Source: Pseudomonas sp. GV085 (GTDB lineage: Bacteria; Pseudomonadota; Gammaproteobacteria; Pseudomonadales; Pseudomonadaceae). From it: 64,000 nt of DNA. A program made the translations under genes and the position numbers. Where the stretch lies: positions 182,218 through 246,217 of the forward strand of contig NZ_QAOV01000010.1 of NCBI RefSeq assembly GCF_003050925.1, written 5' to 3'. The notes beneath the pieces are model-generated. The model was not told where the DNA came from, made no database searches, and was given only the letters and a program-made list of their open reading frames with translations. Position 1 is the first letter of the stretch. Every line of letters begins with the position of its first letter. Below are positions 32,674 through 41,785 of this stretch, piece by piece.

Positions 32674-33939
32674 TCAGTTGCTCTTCACCGCATACTCCGG
32701 CTTCTTGTCGTTACCCGGGATGAACGGACTCCACGGCTGGGCGCGGATTGGCCCTTCTGTCTGCCACACCACATTGAACTGACCGTCGGCCTGGATCTCG
32801 CCGATCATCACCGGCTTGTGCAGGTGGTGGTTGGTCTTGTCCATGGTCAGGGTGTAACCGGACGGCGCGGCAAACGTCTGGCCGGCCAGGGCTTCGCGGA
32901 CTTTGTCGACGTCGGTGGATTTGGCTTTTTCCGCCGCTTGCGCCCACATGTGGATGCCGACATAAGTGGCCTCCATCGGGTCGTTGGTCACCGCCTTGTC
33001 GGCGCCCGGCAGGTTGTGTTTCTTCGCGTAGGCTTTCCAGTCATCGACGAACTTCTTGTTCACCGGGTTCTCGACCGATTCGAAGTAGTTCCACGCCGCC
33101 AGGTTGCCCACCAGTGGCTTGGTGTCGATGCCGCGCAGTTCTTCTTCGCCGACCGAAAACGCCACGACCGGAACGTCGGTGGCTTTCAGGCCCTGGTTCG
33201 CCAGTTCTTTGTAGAAAGGCACGTTGGAGTCGCCGTTGACGGTGGAGATAACCGCTGTCTTGCCACCGGCCGAGAACTTCTTGATGTTGGCGACGATGGT
33301 CTGGTAGTCGCTGTGGCCGAACGGGGTGTAAACCTCTTCGATGTCCTTGTCGGCCACGCCTTTGGAGTGCAGGAACGAACGCAGGATCTTGTTGGTGGTG
33401 CGCGGGTAGACGTAGTCGGTGCCGAGCAGGAAGTAGCGCTTGGCGCTGCCGCCTTCTTCGCTCATCAAGTATTCAACGGCAGGGATCGCCTGCTGGTTCG
33501 GCGCTGCGCCGGTGTAGAACACGTTTGGCGACATCTCTTCACCTTCGTATTGCACCGGGTAGAACAGTAGGCCGTTGAGTTCTTCGAATACCGGCAGCAC
33601 CGATTTGCGCGACACGGAAGTCCAGCAACCGAACACCACGGCGACCTTGTCCTGGGTCAGCAACTGACGACCCTTCTCGGCGAACAGCGGCCAGTTCGAT
33701 GCAGGGTCGACTACCACCGGCTCGAGCATCTTGCCGTTCACGCCGCCCTTGGCGTTGATCTCGTCGATGGTCATCAGTGCCATGTCTTTCAACGACGTTT
33801 CGGAAATCGCCATGGTCCCGGACAACGAATGCAGAATTCCGACCTTGATGGTCTCGGCGGCCTGGACAGTCCAGGCCAGGCCCATTGCGGCAATGCTTGC
33901 CGATAGTGTGAAAGCCTTGATCAAACTGCGACGCTTCAT
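32674..33939 (-). CDS. urtA: Urea ABC transporter substrate-binding protein UrtA
   Basis: The 421-residue periplasmic binding protein has an N-terminal signal with a twin-arginine-like start (MKRRSLIKAFTLSASIAAMG, cleavage after VQAA near 28). Family segments are TIKVGILHSLSGTMAISE, VFGCWTSVSRKSVLPVFEE and YFLLGTDYVYPRTTNKILRS, as in UrtA/AmiC-like proteins. It is the first gene of the urt-ure run. A sigma-54 type promoter match lies 66 bases upstream, consistent with nitrogen control. Confidence 0.96.
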   Translation of the reverse strand: MKRRSLIKAFTLSASIAAMGLAWTVQAAETIKVGILHSLSGTMAISETSLKDMALMTIDEINAKGGVNGKMLEPVVVDPASNWPLFAEKGRQLLTQDKVAVVFGCWTSVSRKSVLPVFEELNGLLFYPVQYEGEEMSPNVFYTGAAPNQQAIPAVEYLMSEEGGSAKRYFLLGTDYVYPRTTNKILRSFLHSKGVADKDIEEVYTPFGHSDYQTIVANIKKFSAGGKTAVISTVNGDSNVPFYKELANQGLKATDVPVVAFSVGEEELRGIDTKPLVGNLAAWNYFESVENPVNKKFVDDWKAYAKKHNLPGADKAVTNDPMEATYVGIHMWAQAAEKAKSTDVDKVREALAGQTFAAPSGYTLTMDKTNHHLHKPVMIGEIQADGQFNVVWQTEGPIRAQPWSPFIPGNDKKPEYAVKSN

Positions 33940-34005
33940 TGTGCGATCTCCATGAACTTATGAGTTTTCTTGGTTGGCAGATGCGGACTACTGAAGGTGT
34001 GTTTT

Positions 34006-34019
34006 GCAAGGGCTGTGCC
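34006..34019 (-). promoter_or_regulatory. Sigma-54 type promoter upstream of urtA
   Basis: On the minus strand the sequence reads GGGCACAGCCCTTGCAAAA. It has GG at -24 and GC at -12 with exactly 10 bases between, close to the consensus TGGCAC-N5-TTGC. It lies 66 bases before the urtA ATG, and nitrogen control of urea uptake by NtrC is the usual setting. No confident NtrC dyad was found upstream; only scattered GCAC/GTGC half sites occur near 34060-34110. Confidence 0.7.
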
Positions 34020-34128
34020 CGGTCGATAAAAGACAGGGGAATGTCGTTCTAGAGCGGTTGCACGGTTTTACAGCGCACCATGAGGGGACGGCTTGCGTGC
34101 ACTGGTGCGCCGGCATGCGCCACATTGG

Positions 34129-34150
34129 GGCGAGCAGGCTCGCTCCTACA
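34129..34150. repeat. Single REP half site
   Basis: GGCGAGCAGGCTCGCTCCTACA is one arm of the REP type seen elsewhere, without a partner arm. It lies downstream of the ABC permease stop (34168). Confidence 0.7.
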
Positions 34151-34167
34151 GTTTGGGATGTGGTGAA

Positions 34168-35178
34168 TCAGCGACGTCGCATCAGGCCGATGAAGAACAA
34201 CCCGCCAATCGCCGCAGTGGCAACACCGATGGGCAAGTCTTCGGGGGCGATCAGTGTCCGGGCGGAGACGTCGACCCAGACCAGAAACACGCTGCCGAGC
34301 AATACGCACACCGGCAGCAATCTTCGGTGTTCAGCCCCGACCAGACGCCGCGCAATGTGCGGCACCATCAGCCCGACAAAACCGATCGAGCCGCTGATCG
34401 ACACCAGCACCCCGGTCATCAATGACGCAATCAGAAACACTCGCAGGCGCACAGTGCGTGCATTCAGGCCCAGGGTCACCGCTGTCTGCTCGCCGGCCAT
34501 CAGCGCATTGAGCGGTCGTGCCATGCCCAGCAGCAATACCAGCCCGAGCAACACACAGGCTGTCGGCACTGCCAGCAGCTCCCAACGGGCCAACCCGAGC
34601 CCGCCGAGCATCCAGAACATCACCGCCGAACTGGCTCGATGGTCGCCCATGAACAGCAGCAGATTGGCAATCGCCATCATCACGAACGACACCGCCACGC
34701 CGCACAGCAGCAAGCGGTCACTGTCGAGGCGACCGTGGCGACTGGCAATCAACAGCACCACCAGCATGCTCAGCAATGCACCGATGAATGCCGCAATCGG
34801 CAAGGTCAGCAGGCCAACGATTTCACCGACATGCAGCACCACGATCACCGCGCCAAGTGTGGCCCCGGACGTCACGCCGAGCAGGTGCGGGTCAGCCAAC
34901 GGGTTGCGTGTGACCGCTTGCAGCACCGCGCCGATCAACGCCAGGCCGGCGCCCACCAGCGCGCCGAGCAGCATGCGCGGCACACGAATCAGCCAGACGA
35001 TATGTTCCTGTCCGGGGTTCCAGTCCGGCACACCGAAACCGAACAGCTTGTGCAACAGGATGCGCCACACCAAATCCAGCGGCACCCGCGCCGGGCCGAA
35101 ACCCAGGGACACCACGCACGACACCAGCAACAGGGCGCCGAGGGCGATCAGCAACAGGACGTAGCGACGGTTGATCAT
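34168..35178 (-). CDS. FecCD-family ABC transporter permease
   Basis: The 336-residue inner-membrane permease has eight to ten helices and is typical of BtuC/FecCD/FhuB proteins that move iron-siderophore, heme or cobalamin. Family segments are VTRNPLADPHLLGVTSGATLG, LLCGVAVSFVMMA and the C-terminal GSIGFVGLMVPHIARRLVG. It overlaps the binding-protein gene by four bases. The substrate is not determined; see the binding protein and ATPase. Confidence 0.9.
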   Translation of the reverse strand: MINRRYVLLLIALGALLLVSCVVSLGFGPARVPLDLVWRILLHKLFGFGVPDWNPGQEHIVWLIRVPRMLLGALVGAGLALIGAVLQAVTRNPLADPHLLGVTSGATLGAVIVVLHVGEIVGLLTLPIAAFIGALLSMLVVLLIASRHGRLDSDRLLLCGVAVSFVMMAIANLLLFMGDHRASSAVMFWMLGGLGLARWELLAVPTACVLLGLVLLLGMARPLNALMAGEQTAVTLGLNARTVRLRVFLIASLMTGVLVSISGSIGFVGLMVPHIARRLVGAEHRRLLPVCVLLGSVFLVWVDVSARTLIAPEDLPIGVATAAIGGLFFIGLMRRR

Positions 35179-36134
35179 TCGCCGTGGAAACCCTTGGCCA
35201 GGGTGGCGACCGCGAGCACGTTATCGATCCCCGGCGTGGCCTGCACGTAAGGGATGACGATGAAGCGCCGGTGCTTGATGGCGTCCACCGAGTGCAGGGC
35301 CTTGTTGCCCAGCAGGAATTGAATCTTCTGTTCGGCAGTTATTTCGCTGTAGTCGACGATCACGATCACCTGCGGGTTACGCTCGACCACGGTTTCCCAA
35401 TTGACCCGGGTCCAGCTCGCGTCGACATCCTCCAGGACATTGCGCCCGCCAGCGGCATCGATCAGCGCTTGCGGCATGCCCAGTCGTCCCGAGGTCATGG
35501 CCCGGTCTTCGCCGCTGTCGTACAGGAAGACCCGGGGTTTTTCCGCGGGCAGGTCTTTGCGAATATTCGCGACTTGCGCCTGCATGTTCGCGATCAGGGC
35601 ATTGGCGCGGTCCTGCACATCGAAGATTCTGCCGAGGTTGCGCAGGTCGTTGTAGGTGTCGTCGAGGCTGGCCGGTGGGCGCTTCATTACGAAGGCGCAG
35701 GATTCGCTCAGCTCATACACATTGATGCCCAGCGGTTGCAGGGTTTGTGGCGTGAGGTCGCCGCCGATACGCATGCCGTAGTCCCAGCCGGCGAAGAAGA
35801 AATCGACGTTGGCATTGAGCAGGGTTTCCACCGACGGGTACTTGGCCGCGAGTTCCGGCAGGCCTTCGAGAATGCTCTGCATCTCGGGCGTCACGGCCTT
35901 CCAGCCACTGATGCCGCTGTAACCGGCCATCTGCGGCTTGAGGCCGAGGGCGAGCATCATCTGGGTCATGTTGATGTCGTGGCTGAGGGCGTGTTGCGGT
36001 GCCTGCTTGAAGGTCACCTCGCGGTTGCAGCTTTTGATTGTCAGCGGGTAACGGGTGGCTTCGGCCAATGCCTGGGCGCTGCCCAGCAGCATCACGAGAG
36101 GGAGGCAGGAGCGCAGCAGGGAACGCAAAGTCAT
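35175..36134 (-). CDS. Periplasmic binding protein of a metal-chelate/corrinoid ABC transporter
   Basis: The 319-residue class III periplasmic binding protein (BtuF/FepB fold) has a signal peptide to about residue 25 (GSAQALA). No lipoprotein Cys is seen at the cleavage site. The mature part includes PLTIKSCNREVTFKQAP, LNANVDFFFAGWDYGM and ETVVERNPQVIVIVDYSE. The set lies in the same relation to a TonB receptor and the cob genes as PA2912-2914 in P. aeruginosa. A corrinoid or cobalt/copper chelate is therefore a candidate substrate, besides ferric siderophores. Confidence 0.88.
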   Translation of the reverse strand: MTLRSLLRSCLPLVMLLGSAQALAEATRYPLTIKSCNREVTFKQAPQHALSHDINMTQMMLALGLKPQMAGYSGISGWKAVTPEMQSILEGLPELAAKYPSVETLLNANVDFFFAGWDYGMRIGGDLTPQTLQPLGINVYELSESCAFVMKRPPASLDDTYNDLRNLGRIFDVQDRANALIANMQAQVANIRKDLPAEKPRVFLYDSGEDRAMTSGRLGMPQALIDAAGGRNVLEDVDASWTRVNWETVVERNPQVIVIVDYSEITAEQKIQFLLGNKALHSVDAIKHRRFIVIPYVQATPGIDNVLAVATLAKGFHGE

Positions 36135-36919
36135 GGTTGGGTTATCCAGGTGATTCGTGGGTAGCCGTGCAGTGGATGTTCATCGATCAGTGCTTCGACG
36201 CCGAACACATTGCGCAACAGCGCAGCGCTCAGGACTTCTTTCGGTATGCCGCTGGCGACGATACGGCCATGGTTGATCACGTACAGCCGGTCACAAAAAG
36301 CCGCCGCCAGATTGAGGTCGTGGATGCTCGCCAGGGTGCCGATGTTCAAGCGCTTGACCAACTGCAAAAGCTCAAGCTGATAACGCGGGTCGAGGTGGTT
36401 GGTCGGTTCGTCGAGGATCAGCAATTGTGGTTGCTGGGCCAGGGCGCGGGCGAGGATGACCCGCTGTTTTTCACCACCGGAGAGAGTGGCGAACCCGTGG
36501 TCTTCGAAGCCCTTGAGGCCGACGGATTCCAGGGCCTGATTGATCAGGTCGCGGTCTTCAAGGGTGTCGCCATCGAACAAGCCTTTGTGCGGCGTGCGGC
36601 CCATGGCGACCACTTCCTCAACGGTCAGGCCGAAGGCATCAGGAAACTCCTGCAACACCACGGCGATGCGTTGCGCACACCAGCGCGAGGATTGTTTCCA
36701 GACGTTCTGGTGATCGAGCCTGACCTCGCCGCTTTCCGGTCTGTTGAAGCGCCAGGCACATCGCAACAGGCTGGTCTTGCCGCTGCCATTGGGACCGATC
36801 AGCCCAACGAACTCACCGGCGGCCACGTGTAGCGAGGCGTCACGCAGCTGGAACTGGTGGTGGCAATGGCCGTGGCCCAGTGGGGACCAGGTGAGGTTTG
36901 TGAGGTTCAGCGAGGTCAT
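36131..36919 (-). CDS. ABC transporter ATP-binding protein (FecE/BtuD-like)
   Basis: The start is at MTSLNLTNLTWSPLGHGHCHH (262 residues). Walker A is LIGPNGSGKTSLLR, signature LSGGEKQRVILARAL and Walker B LLILDEPTNHLDP. It is the first gene of a three-gene operon (ATPase, binding protein, permease), each overlapping the next by four bases. The N-terminal HGHCHH is an unusual His/Cys cluster and may be chance. Confidence 0.92.
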   Translation of the reverse strand: MTSLNLTNLTWSPLGHGHCHHQFQLRDASLHVAAGEFVGLIGPNGSGKTSLLRCAWRFNRPESGEVRLDHQNVWKQSSRWCAQRIAVVLQEFPDAFGLTVEEVVAMGRTPHKGLFDGDTLEDRDLINQALESVGLKGFEDHGFATLSGGEKQRVILARALAQQPQLLILDEPTNHLDPRYQLELLQLVKRLNIGTLASIHDLNLAAAFCDRLYVINHGRIVASGIPKEVLSAALLRNVFGVEALIDEHPLHGYPRITWITQP

Positions 36920-36945
36920 GCAGTGGCTCTTGAGTGATGCCAAGG

Positions 36946-37019
36946 GCCCCATCGCGAGCAAGCTCGCTCCCACAGGTCTTACGCTATCCCTGTGGGAGCG
37001 AGCTTGCTCGCGATGGGGC
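36946..37019. repeat. REP pair, CCATCGCGAGCAAGCTCGCT type
   Basis: Long perfect arms (36946-36975 and 36990-37019) with a loop of about 15 bases sit between the ABC ATPase gene and the PepSY gene. Confidence 0.9.
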
Positions 37020-37074
37020 TGAGGTGATGCGCGGGGAGTTTACAGTGCCTTTCGCCCGGCGCATCTCGCCTGTT

Positions 37075-38454
37075 TCATGATGAAGATGAGGCGCTCTCAG
37101 TCTGCCGGGTGAAGCGCGACAACAGCACACGATCGAGCACCCACACCGCCACCAGCGAAGCACCCACCAACGGGAAGACCACTGCCAGGGCGAACATGAT
37201 CAGCATCGCGGTTTTCCATTTCGGCAGGTCGTGGCGCAGCGGCGGCACGCCGAGTTTTCCTTGCGGGCGGCGTTTCCACCAGATCACCACGCCGCTGACC
37301 GCGCTGAGCAAAATCATCAGGCAGATCAGCAACACGACGATCTGGTTGAACACACCGAACATCTTGCCCTCGTGCAGCATCACGCCGATTTCCGTGGCGC
37401 GGGCGACGCTGCCGTACTGCTCGAAACGTACATCGGCCAGGACCTTGCCGGTGTATTGATCGATGTGCAGCGTGGCGTCATTGCGCGGGTCGTCGGCGAA
37501 TACGGCGATGGTGAACACGCCGGTTGCAGTGGTCGGCAGGGTGATGCTGTAACCCGGTTCGACCTTGCGTTCGCTGGCGATGTTTTGTACGTCCTGCAGG
37601 CGGATGGTCGGCGAGGCCGGGCCGGCCGCTGCACCGTCGTGGGCCATGTGCTCGGCATGGTCGCCGGACATCGGCATCGGCGTGTTTTCCATGGCCCACG
37701 GCACGGTCTGGCGGGTGGCGGTGTTGAGGCTGCGCGCCTCGATATCGGACTTCGGCACGTCATCCCACATGGCGGCCGGGAACACGTTCCATACTTCGGC
37801 GTATTGCTTGCCCCAGAAGCCGGTCCAGGTCATGCCGCTGAGCAGCATCACCAGCAGCAGGGAAGCGCCCCAGAACCCGGTGACCGCGTGCAGGTCGCGC
37901 CACAATACGCGACCACGACTGTTCAGGCGTGGCCACAAAATGCCTGCCGCCTGACCGCGCGGCCACCACAGGAAGATGCCGGACACCACCAGCACCACGC
38001 CCCAACCGGCGGCCAGTTCGATCAGCCGATCGCCAATGGTGCCGATCATCAACTCGCCGTGAATCGACCGGGCGATGGCTTGCAGGTTCTTCTTGGCGTC
38101 TTGCTCGCCGAGGATGTCGCCGTGGTACGGATCGACGAAAACATTCAGCTCCTTGTCTTCGTTGAGCACGACAAACTGCGCGCTGCGCTCGGCGTTGACC
38201 GGTGGCAGGTACCGGGTGACCCGGCCTTGTGGATAAGCTGTTTTCACCCGTGTCAGCAGGTCGTCGGCCGGCACGGTGTGATGACCGGCCGGAACGTTGA
38301 GCAGGCTGCTGTACATCAGCGAGTCGAGCTGCGGTTTGAACAGGTAGACGGTGCCGGTCAGGGCCAGCATCACCATGAATGGCGCAACGAACAATCCGGC
38401 ATAGAAATGCCAGCGCCAGGCCAGGTTGTAGAAATTCACTTTGGGCTGTTTCAT
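37075..38454 (-). CDS. PepSY-domain membrane protein with Met/His-rich insert
   Basis: The 459-residue inner-membrane protein of the PepSY-associated TM family starts MKQPKVNFYNLAWRWHFYAGLFVAPFM. It has helices near 20-40, 145-165, 190-212, 375-395 and 425-450, with PepSY-like periplasmic parts between. Family members serve as ferric-chelate or heme reductases or as metal-uptake partners of TonB receptors. A Met/His-rich segment MPMSGDHAEHMAHDG at about residues 259-274 suggests copper contact. It ends a copper operon behind oprC, 107 bases away. Its biochemical role is inferred from context. Confidence 0.85.
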   Translation of the reverse strand: MKQPKVNFYNLAWRWHFYAGLFVAPFMVMLALTGTVYLFKPQLDSLMYSSLLNVPAGHHTVPADDLLTRVKTAYPQGRVTRYLPPVNAERSAQFVVLNEDKELNVFVDPYHGDILGEQDAKKNLQAIARSIHGELMIGTIGDRLIELAAGWGVVLVVSGIFLWWPRGQAAGILWPRLNSRGRVLWRDLHAVTGFWGASLLLVMLLSGMTWTGFWGKQYAEVWNVFPAAMWDDVPKSDIEARSLNTATRQTVPWAMENTPMPMSGDHAEHMAHDGAAAGPASPTIRLQDVQNIASERKVEPGYSITLPTTATGVFTIAVFADDPRNDATLHIDQYTGKVLADVRFEQYGSVARATEIGVMLHEGKMFGVFNQIVVLLICLMILLSAVSGVVIWWKRRPQGKLGVPPLRHDLPKWKTAMLIMFALAVVFPLVGASLVAVWVLDRVLLSRFTRQTESASSSS

Positions 38455-38517
38455 CACGAGTGCTCCGCTTGGCTGGATCTTTTAGTTGTTTGTTTTGCGG
38501 TTGCTGCGCAACCGTTC

Positions 38518-38549
38518 GCGGGCAAGCCCGCTCCCACAGAGGGAGCGGG
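38518..38549. repeat. Hairpins in the oprC-PepSY gap
   Basis: GCGGGCAAGCCCGC (38518-38531) and CCCGCTCCC-ACAGA-GGGAGCGGG (38527-38549) overlap and exclude each other. This resembles a partial REP of the CGGGCTTGCCCGCG class. It lies after oprC and before the PepSY gene and may lower expression of the latter. Confidence 0.7.
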
Positions 38550-38561
38550 TGCCCTCAAGGG

Positions 38562-40679
38562 TTAGAAACTCATATCCACCTTGGTCCAGAGCGTTCGCCC
38601 CGGTTCCTTGATGGCCTGCGGGTCATTGGCCGGGTAGCCGAAACCCGCATTGCCGGCCAGGTTCAAGTGCTCGGCGTAAGCCTTGCCGAACAGGTTGTCG
38701 ACGCCGCTGCTGACCTTCCAGTTGCTGTTGATCCGATAGGCACCGTTGAGGGAGAACACGCCGAAGCCCGGCGTCTTGCCGAAATCCTTGCCGACCACGT
38801 TGCCCTTGTTCTGGTCGATGCGGTTTTGCGCGGCGACCACTCTCCACAGTGCGCCGGCGCTCCAGTTGTCTTCGCTGTAGGTCAGGCCGAAACGGGCATC
38901 CAGCGGCGGCATCTGCGGCAATGCACTGCCATCGCTGCTGTTCTTGCCCCAGGCGTAGGCCAGGGTCGCGTCGGCTTTCCAGTTGTCGGTGAGGTTGTAG
39001 GCGGCGCCCAATTCGCCGCCCATGATTCGCGCGTCGATGTTTTCGGCTTGCGAGGTCGTACCCATCATCGTCGGGGTGTAGTTGAACAGGATGTAATCGC
39101 GCACCTGCCCGACGTAAGCCGAGGCCCAGGCTTCGAGGTCTTCGGTCTTGTATTGCAGGCCGAAATCGAGCTGGGTGGTTTTTTCCGGTTTGATCGAATC
39201 GAAGGCATTCAACGAACCGGCGGGGCCGGACTTGGGTGAAAACAGCTCCCAGTAATCCGGGAATCGCTGGGTGTGACCGAGGCCGGCATACAAGGTTGTC
39301 GGGCTATCGGCCAGGTCATGCTCGTAGCGGATGAAACCGCTCGGCAGGGTATCGGCGCGGGTGTCGTCGGTGGTCGGATTCGGGCGGGTCATCATGCCCG
39401 AGCCGATGGTCTGCCGAAAATCCTTGGCCGAGGCGCGGTCCAGGCGTGCGCCGCTGATCAGGCGGTCACGGTCGGCGGCGTACCAGGTCAGTTCGCCGAA
39501 CACGCCGTAGTTATGGAAGTCGGCATCCTTGGTGTACGGCAGGTCCTTGTAGGTGTCGACACCCATGGCGCTGCGCTGGCGATGTTCGTTGGTCTGCGCG
39601 TCGATGCCGCTGATCAGTTGTACATCAGCCCAGCGCCAGGTGGCCTTGACCCGGGCGCCGAGGGTGCGGCGGTCGACGTTGGAGGCCATGGGCCCGGCCA
39701 TCATCCCGGTACCGGACGGCGTGCGCAGGGTGTAGTTGTCCATCACATGGTAGGCGTAGTTGTAGTAGACCTGCGCCTCGACCTTATCCAGTACCTCGCC
39801 GATGTTGGACTGCTCAAATCGCAGGCCGAGGCTCTCGCGCAGGAACTGCGAACCGTCCATGCCGCGCCCGGCGTAGCGGGCTTCGCCATCGCCACGGCCG
39901 GCGGTCAGTTCCAGCAAGGTGTCGGTATTCGGCGTCCAGCCGACGGCCACGTCACCGTTCCATTTGTCATAGCGCGACGCCACGGTGTCGTTGTTGCCGT
40001 CCTGGTAGTCGTCGGAGTGCGCGGTGTTGCCGATGACCCGCACATAACCCGATTGTCCACCGGCTGCGGCGTCCACCAGTTTGTCGAAGCGACCGTAGGA
40101 GCCAGCCAGTACGCTGGCGTTGACCCGCGTGCCGAGTTCGCCGAAGTGCTCCGGCTCGCGGTCGAACAGGATAGTGCCGGCCGAAGAACCCGGTCCCCAC
40201 AGCACGGTTTGCGGGCCTTTGATCACGGTGAGCTTGTCGTAGGTTTCCGGCGAGATGTAGGAGGTCGGGGCGTCCATCCTCCCCGGGCAGGCGCCGAGCA
40301 TCATGCTGCCATTGGTGAGGATGTTCAGCCGCGAGCCGAACATGCCGCGCAGCACCGGGTCACCATTGGTGCCGCCATTGCGCACCATGGCGAAGCCCGG
40401 GATGGTTTTCAGGTAATCGGCACCGTCGCTGGCCGGCACCGGTTGGCGCGGTTCCTTGGGGTTGGTGACGATGGTCAATGGCGAACTGGGGGCAACGGCG
40501 GTAATCACTGTCGGGCTCAGTTCTTCACTGTGACTGGCATGCTCATCGGCGAGCGCAGAGGGCGCGAGCAATGCACCGCACAGGATTGCGGTGGCGTGCC
40601 TGAAACGAACGCCGGATTCGTTCAGGGCAAAAGAGGCTTGGGCAGGGCTCAAGCAAGGGACAGCAGAAAACCTGGACAT
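38562..40679 (-). CDS. oprC: TonB-dependent copper receptor OprC
   Basis: The 705-residue outer-membrane receptor starts at MSRFSAVPCL, which has GGAA six bases before it. The signal reaches ALADEHASH. The plug begins near residue 60 and a 22-strand barrel follows, ending in Trp-x-Lys-Val-Asp-Met-Ser-Phe. The copper site known in P. aeruginosa OprC, Cys-x3-Met plus His-x-Met, is intact: Cys131/Met135 in GACPGRMD and His311/Met313 in YAYHVMDN. The copper assignment is thus stronger than for a generic siderophore receptor. It lies in an operon with two DUF2946 proteins, PCu(A)C and a PepSY protein. Confidence 0.93.
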   Translation of the reverse strand: MSRFSAVPCLSPAQASFALNESGVRFRHATAILCGALLAPSALADEHASHSEELSPTVITAVAPSSPLTIVTNPKEPRQPVPASDGADYLKTIPGFAMVRNGGTNGDPVLRGMFGSRLNILTNGSMMLGACPGRMDAPTSYISPETYDKLTVIKGPQTVLWGPGSSAGTILFDREPEHFGELGTRVNASVLAGSYGRFDKLVDAAAGGQSGYVRVIGNTAHSDDYQDGNNDTVASRYDKWNGDVAVGWTPNTDTLLELTAGRGDGEARYAGRGMDGSQFLRESLGLRFEQSNIGEVLDKVEAQVYYNYAYHVMDNYTLRTPSGTGMMAGPMASNVDRRTLGARVKATWRWADVQLISGIDAQTNEHRQRSAMGVDTYKDLPYTKDADFHNYGVFGELTWYAADRDRLISGARLDRASAKDFRQTIGSGMMTRPNPTTDDTRADTLPSGFIRYEHDLADSPTTLYAGLGHTQRFPDYWELFSPKSGPAGSLNAFDSIKPEKTTQLDFGLQYKTEDLEAWASAYVGQVRDYILFNYTPTMMGTTSQAENIDARIMGGELGAAYNLTDNWKADATLAYAWGKNSSDGSALPQMPPLDARFGLTYSEDNWSAGALWRVVAAQNRIDQNKGNVVGKDFGKTPGFGVFSLNGAYRINSNWKVSSGVDNLFGKAYAEHLNLAGNAGFGYPANDPQAIKEPGRTLWTKVDMSF

Positions 40680-40787
40680 GACAATTTCCATCGAACAGTC
40701 GTAAACGACACGGCCGGCAGCCTGCGCAATCCCTGTGGGATTGAGCGTTGGCTGTCTTGCGGACCGTGTGAAATCAGAAGTGAGTGT

Positions 40788-41237
40788 TTACGCGACGACG
40801 GGTGGGGCGCGGGTGCGAGCGCCGGGGAAGAAGGTTTGCCGGGCATGGCCCAGGCGTGGGGAAGGCGTGGTGAAGGTGTTGACGGGCGAGATGACGAAGT
40901 TGGCGAAAGACACGCCACCGGTCAGCGCCGGGCAATTGAAGAGCAGGCTGCAATAGCCGCACTTTTCCCATAGCGCATGGTGCCCCGGGGCTGGCGGGCA
41001 ATGCTCGGCAGTGGCTTGCGTTCCATGGTCGGCATGCTCCATCGCCGACATGTCCATGTCCATGCTCATACCGGCAGGCATGGTCATCGACATGGCGCGC
41101 GAATCCATCGGCATCGACTGAGAGATCAGCGGACCGATAAAGATCATCAGCATGGCGAACAGGCTGATCCAGCTGCCGCGTGTCAGGCTCAATGCTTGAC
41201 TGCGTGGCCTGGATGACCTGGCGCTAAGCGGGCGCAT
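40788..41237 (-). CDS. DUF2946 protein, Met/His-rich, copper-associated
   Basis: The 149-residue protein has one N-terminal hydrophobic helix (WISLFAMLMIFIGPLIS). Then comes a very Met-rich segment (residues 48-70: MSMTMPAGMSMDMDMSAMEH) and the DUF2946 core HALWEKCGYCSLLF with CxxC. The Met/His runs look like Cu(I)/Cu(II) ligands. DUF2946 genes commonly sit beside TonB copper receptors and PCu(A)C, as here. The molecular role is unknown; a periplasmic copper buffer is likely. The C-terminal Arg/Pro-rich end is unremarkable. Confidence 0.82.
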   Translation of the reverse strand: MRPLSARSSRPRSQALSLTRGSWISLFAMLMIFIGPLISQSMPMDSRAMSMTMPAGMSMDMDMSAMEHADHGTQATAEHCPPAPGHHALWEKCGYCSLLFNCPALTGGVSFANFVISPVNTFTTPSPRLGHARQTFFPGARTRAPPVVA

Positions 41238-41258
41238 GGGCGTTTTCAGTTCAGGCGA

Positions 41259-41738
41259 TCAAGGCTTGTGCACGTGCGCTTGCATGGTATCCGGCGCCTG
41301 CTTCTGCACCGCGACTTCGACCGTCACGTCACCGGACTTCTCGAAGTGCAGCGTCATGGGGAAACGCTTGCCGTCAACCAGCAGGCTGCGGTCCTTGAGG
41401 CCCAGCAACATCACGTGATAAGCCATCGGTGCGAAAGTGACCTCACCTCCGGCGGGCACTTCCACGCTCGGTACGTGCTGCATTTTCATCACGTCGCCTT
41501 GCATCACGTGCTCATGCAATTGCGCTTCGTCCGCAATGGGGGTGTCGACGCTGAGCAGGCGGTCGGCGGTCTTGCCTTCATTGCTGATCACGAAATACGC
41601 CGCAACGGTGGGCGCGTTGGGCGGCAACTCCTGGGACCACGGATGCGCGATTTCCAGTTCGCCGACTTTGTATTCGTGGGCATTGGCAAAGCAGGCAGGC
41701 AGCAGCAACGCGGCCAGAACGATGAGTTTGTTCAACAT
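41259..41738 (-). CDS. Periplasmic copper chaperone PCu(A)C
   Basis: The 159-residue protein has a signal peptide to about residue 20 (FANA) and the complete PCu(A)C copper motif H-x10-M-x21-H-x-M: His75, Met86, His108, Met110. It delivers Cu(I) to the CuA site of cytochrome oxidase or to other periplasmic targets. It ends with an extra His-containing tail (MQAHVHKP). It is the second gene of the operon, between two DUF2946 genes. Confidence 0.95.
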   Translation of the reverse strand: MLNKLIVLAALLLPACFANAHEYKVGELEIAHPWSQELPPNAPTVAAYFVISNEGKTADRLLSVDTPIADEAQLHEHVMQGDVMKMQHVPSVEVPAGGEVTFAPMAYHVMLLGLKDRSLLVDGKRFPMTLHFEKSGDVTVEVAVQKQAPDTMQAHVHKP

Positions 41739-41785
41739 GGCAGTTCTCCGGAACGATTTAAAACGCAGTCAATTGCGAGAAAAAA

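Noticed and set aside
34020..34120. NtrC-binding dyad upstream of the sigma-54 promoter
   Set aside because: GCAC and GTGC half sites occur but are not in the correct inverted arrangement and spacing.
36131..36973. Longer start of the ABC ATPase (18 extra codons)
   Set aside because: The extra codons translate a REP arm; MTSLNLTNL is the family start.
39273..40973. Plus-strand frame of 566 codons opposite oprC
   Set aside because: OprC on the minus strand has complete receptor and copper motifs; the opposite frame has none.
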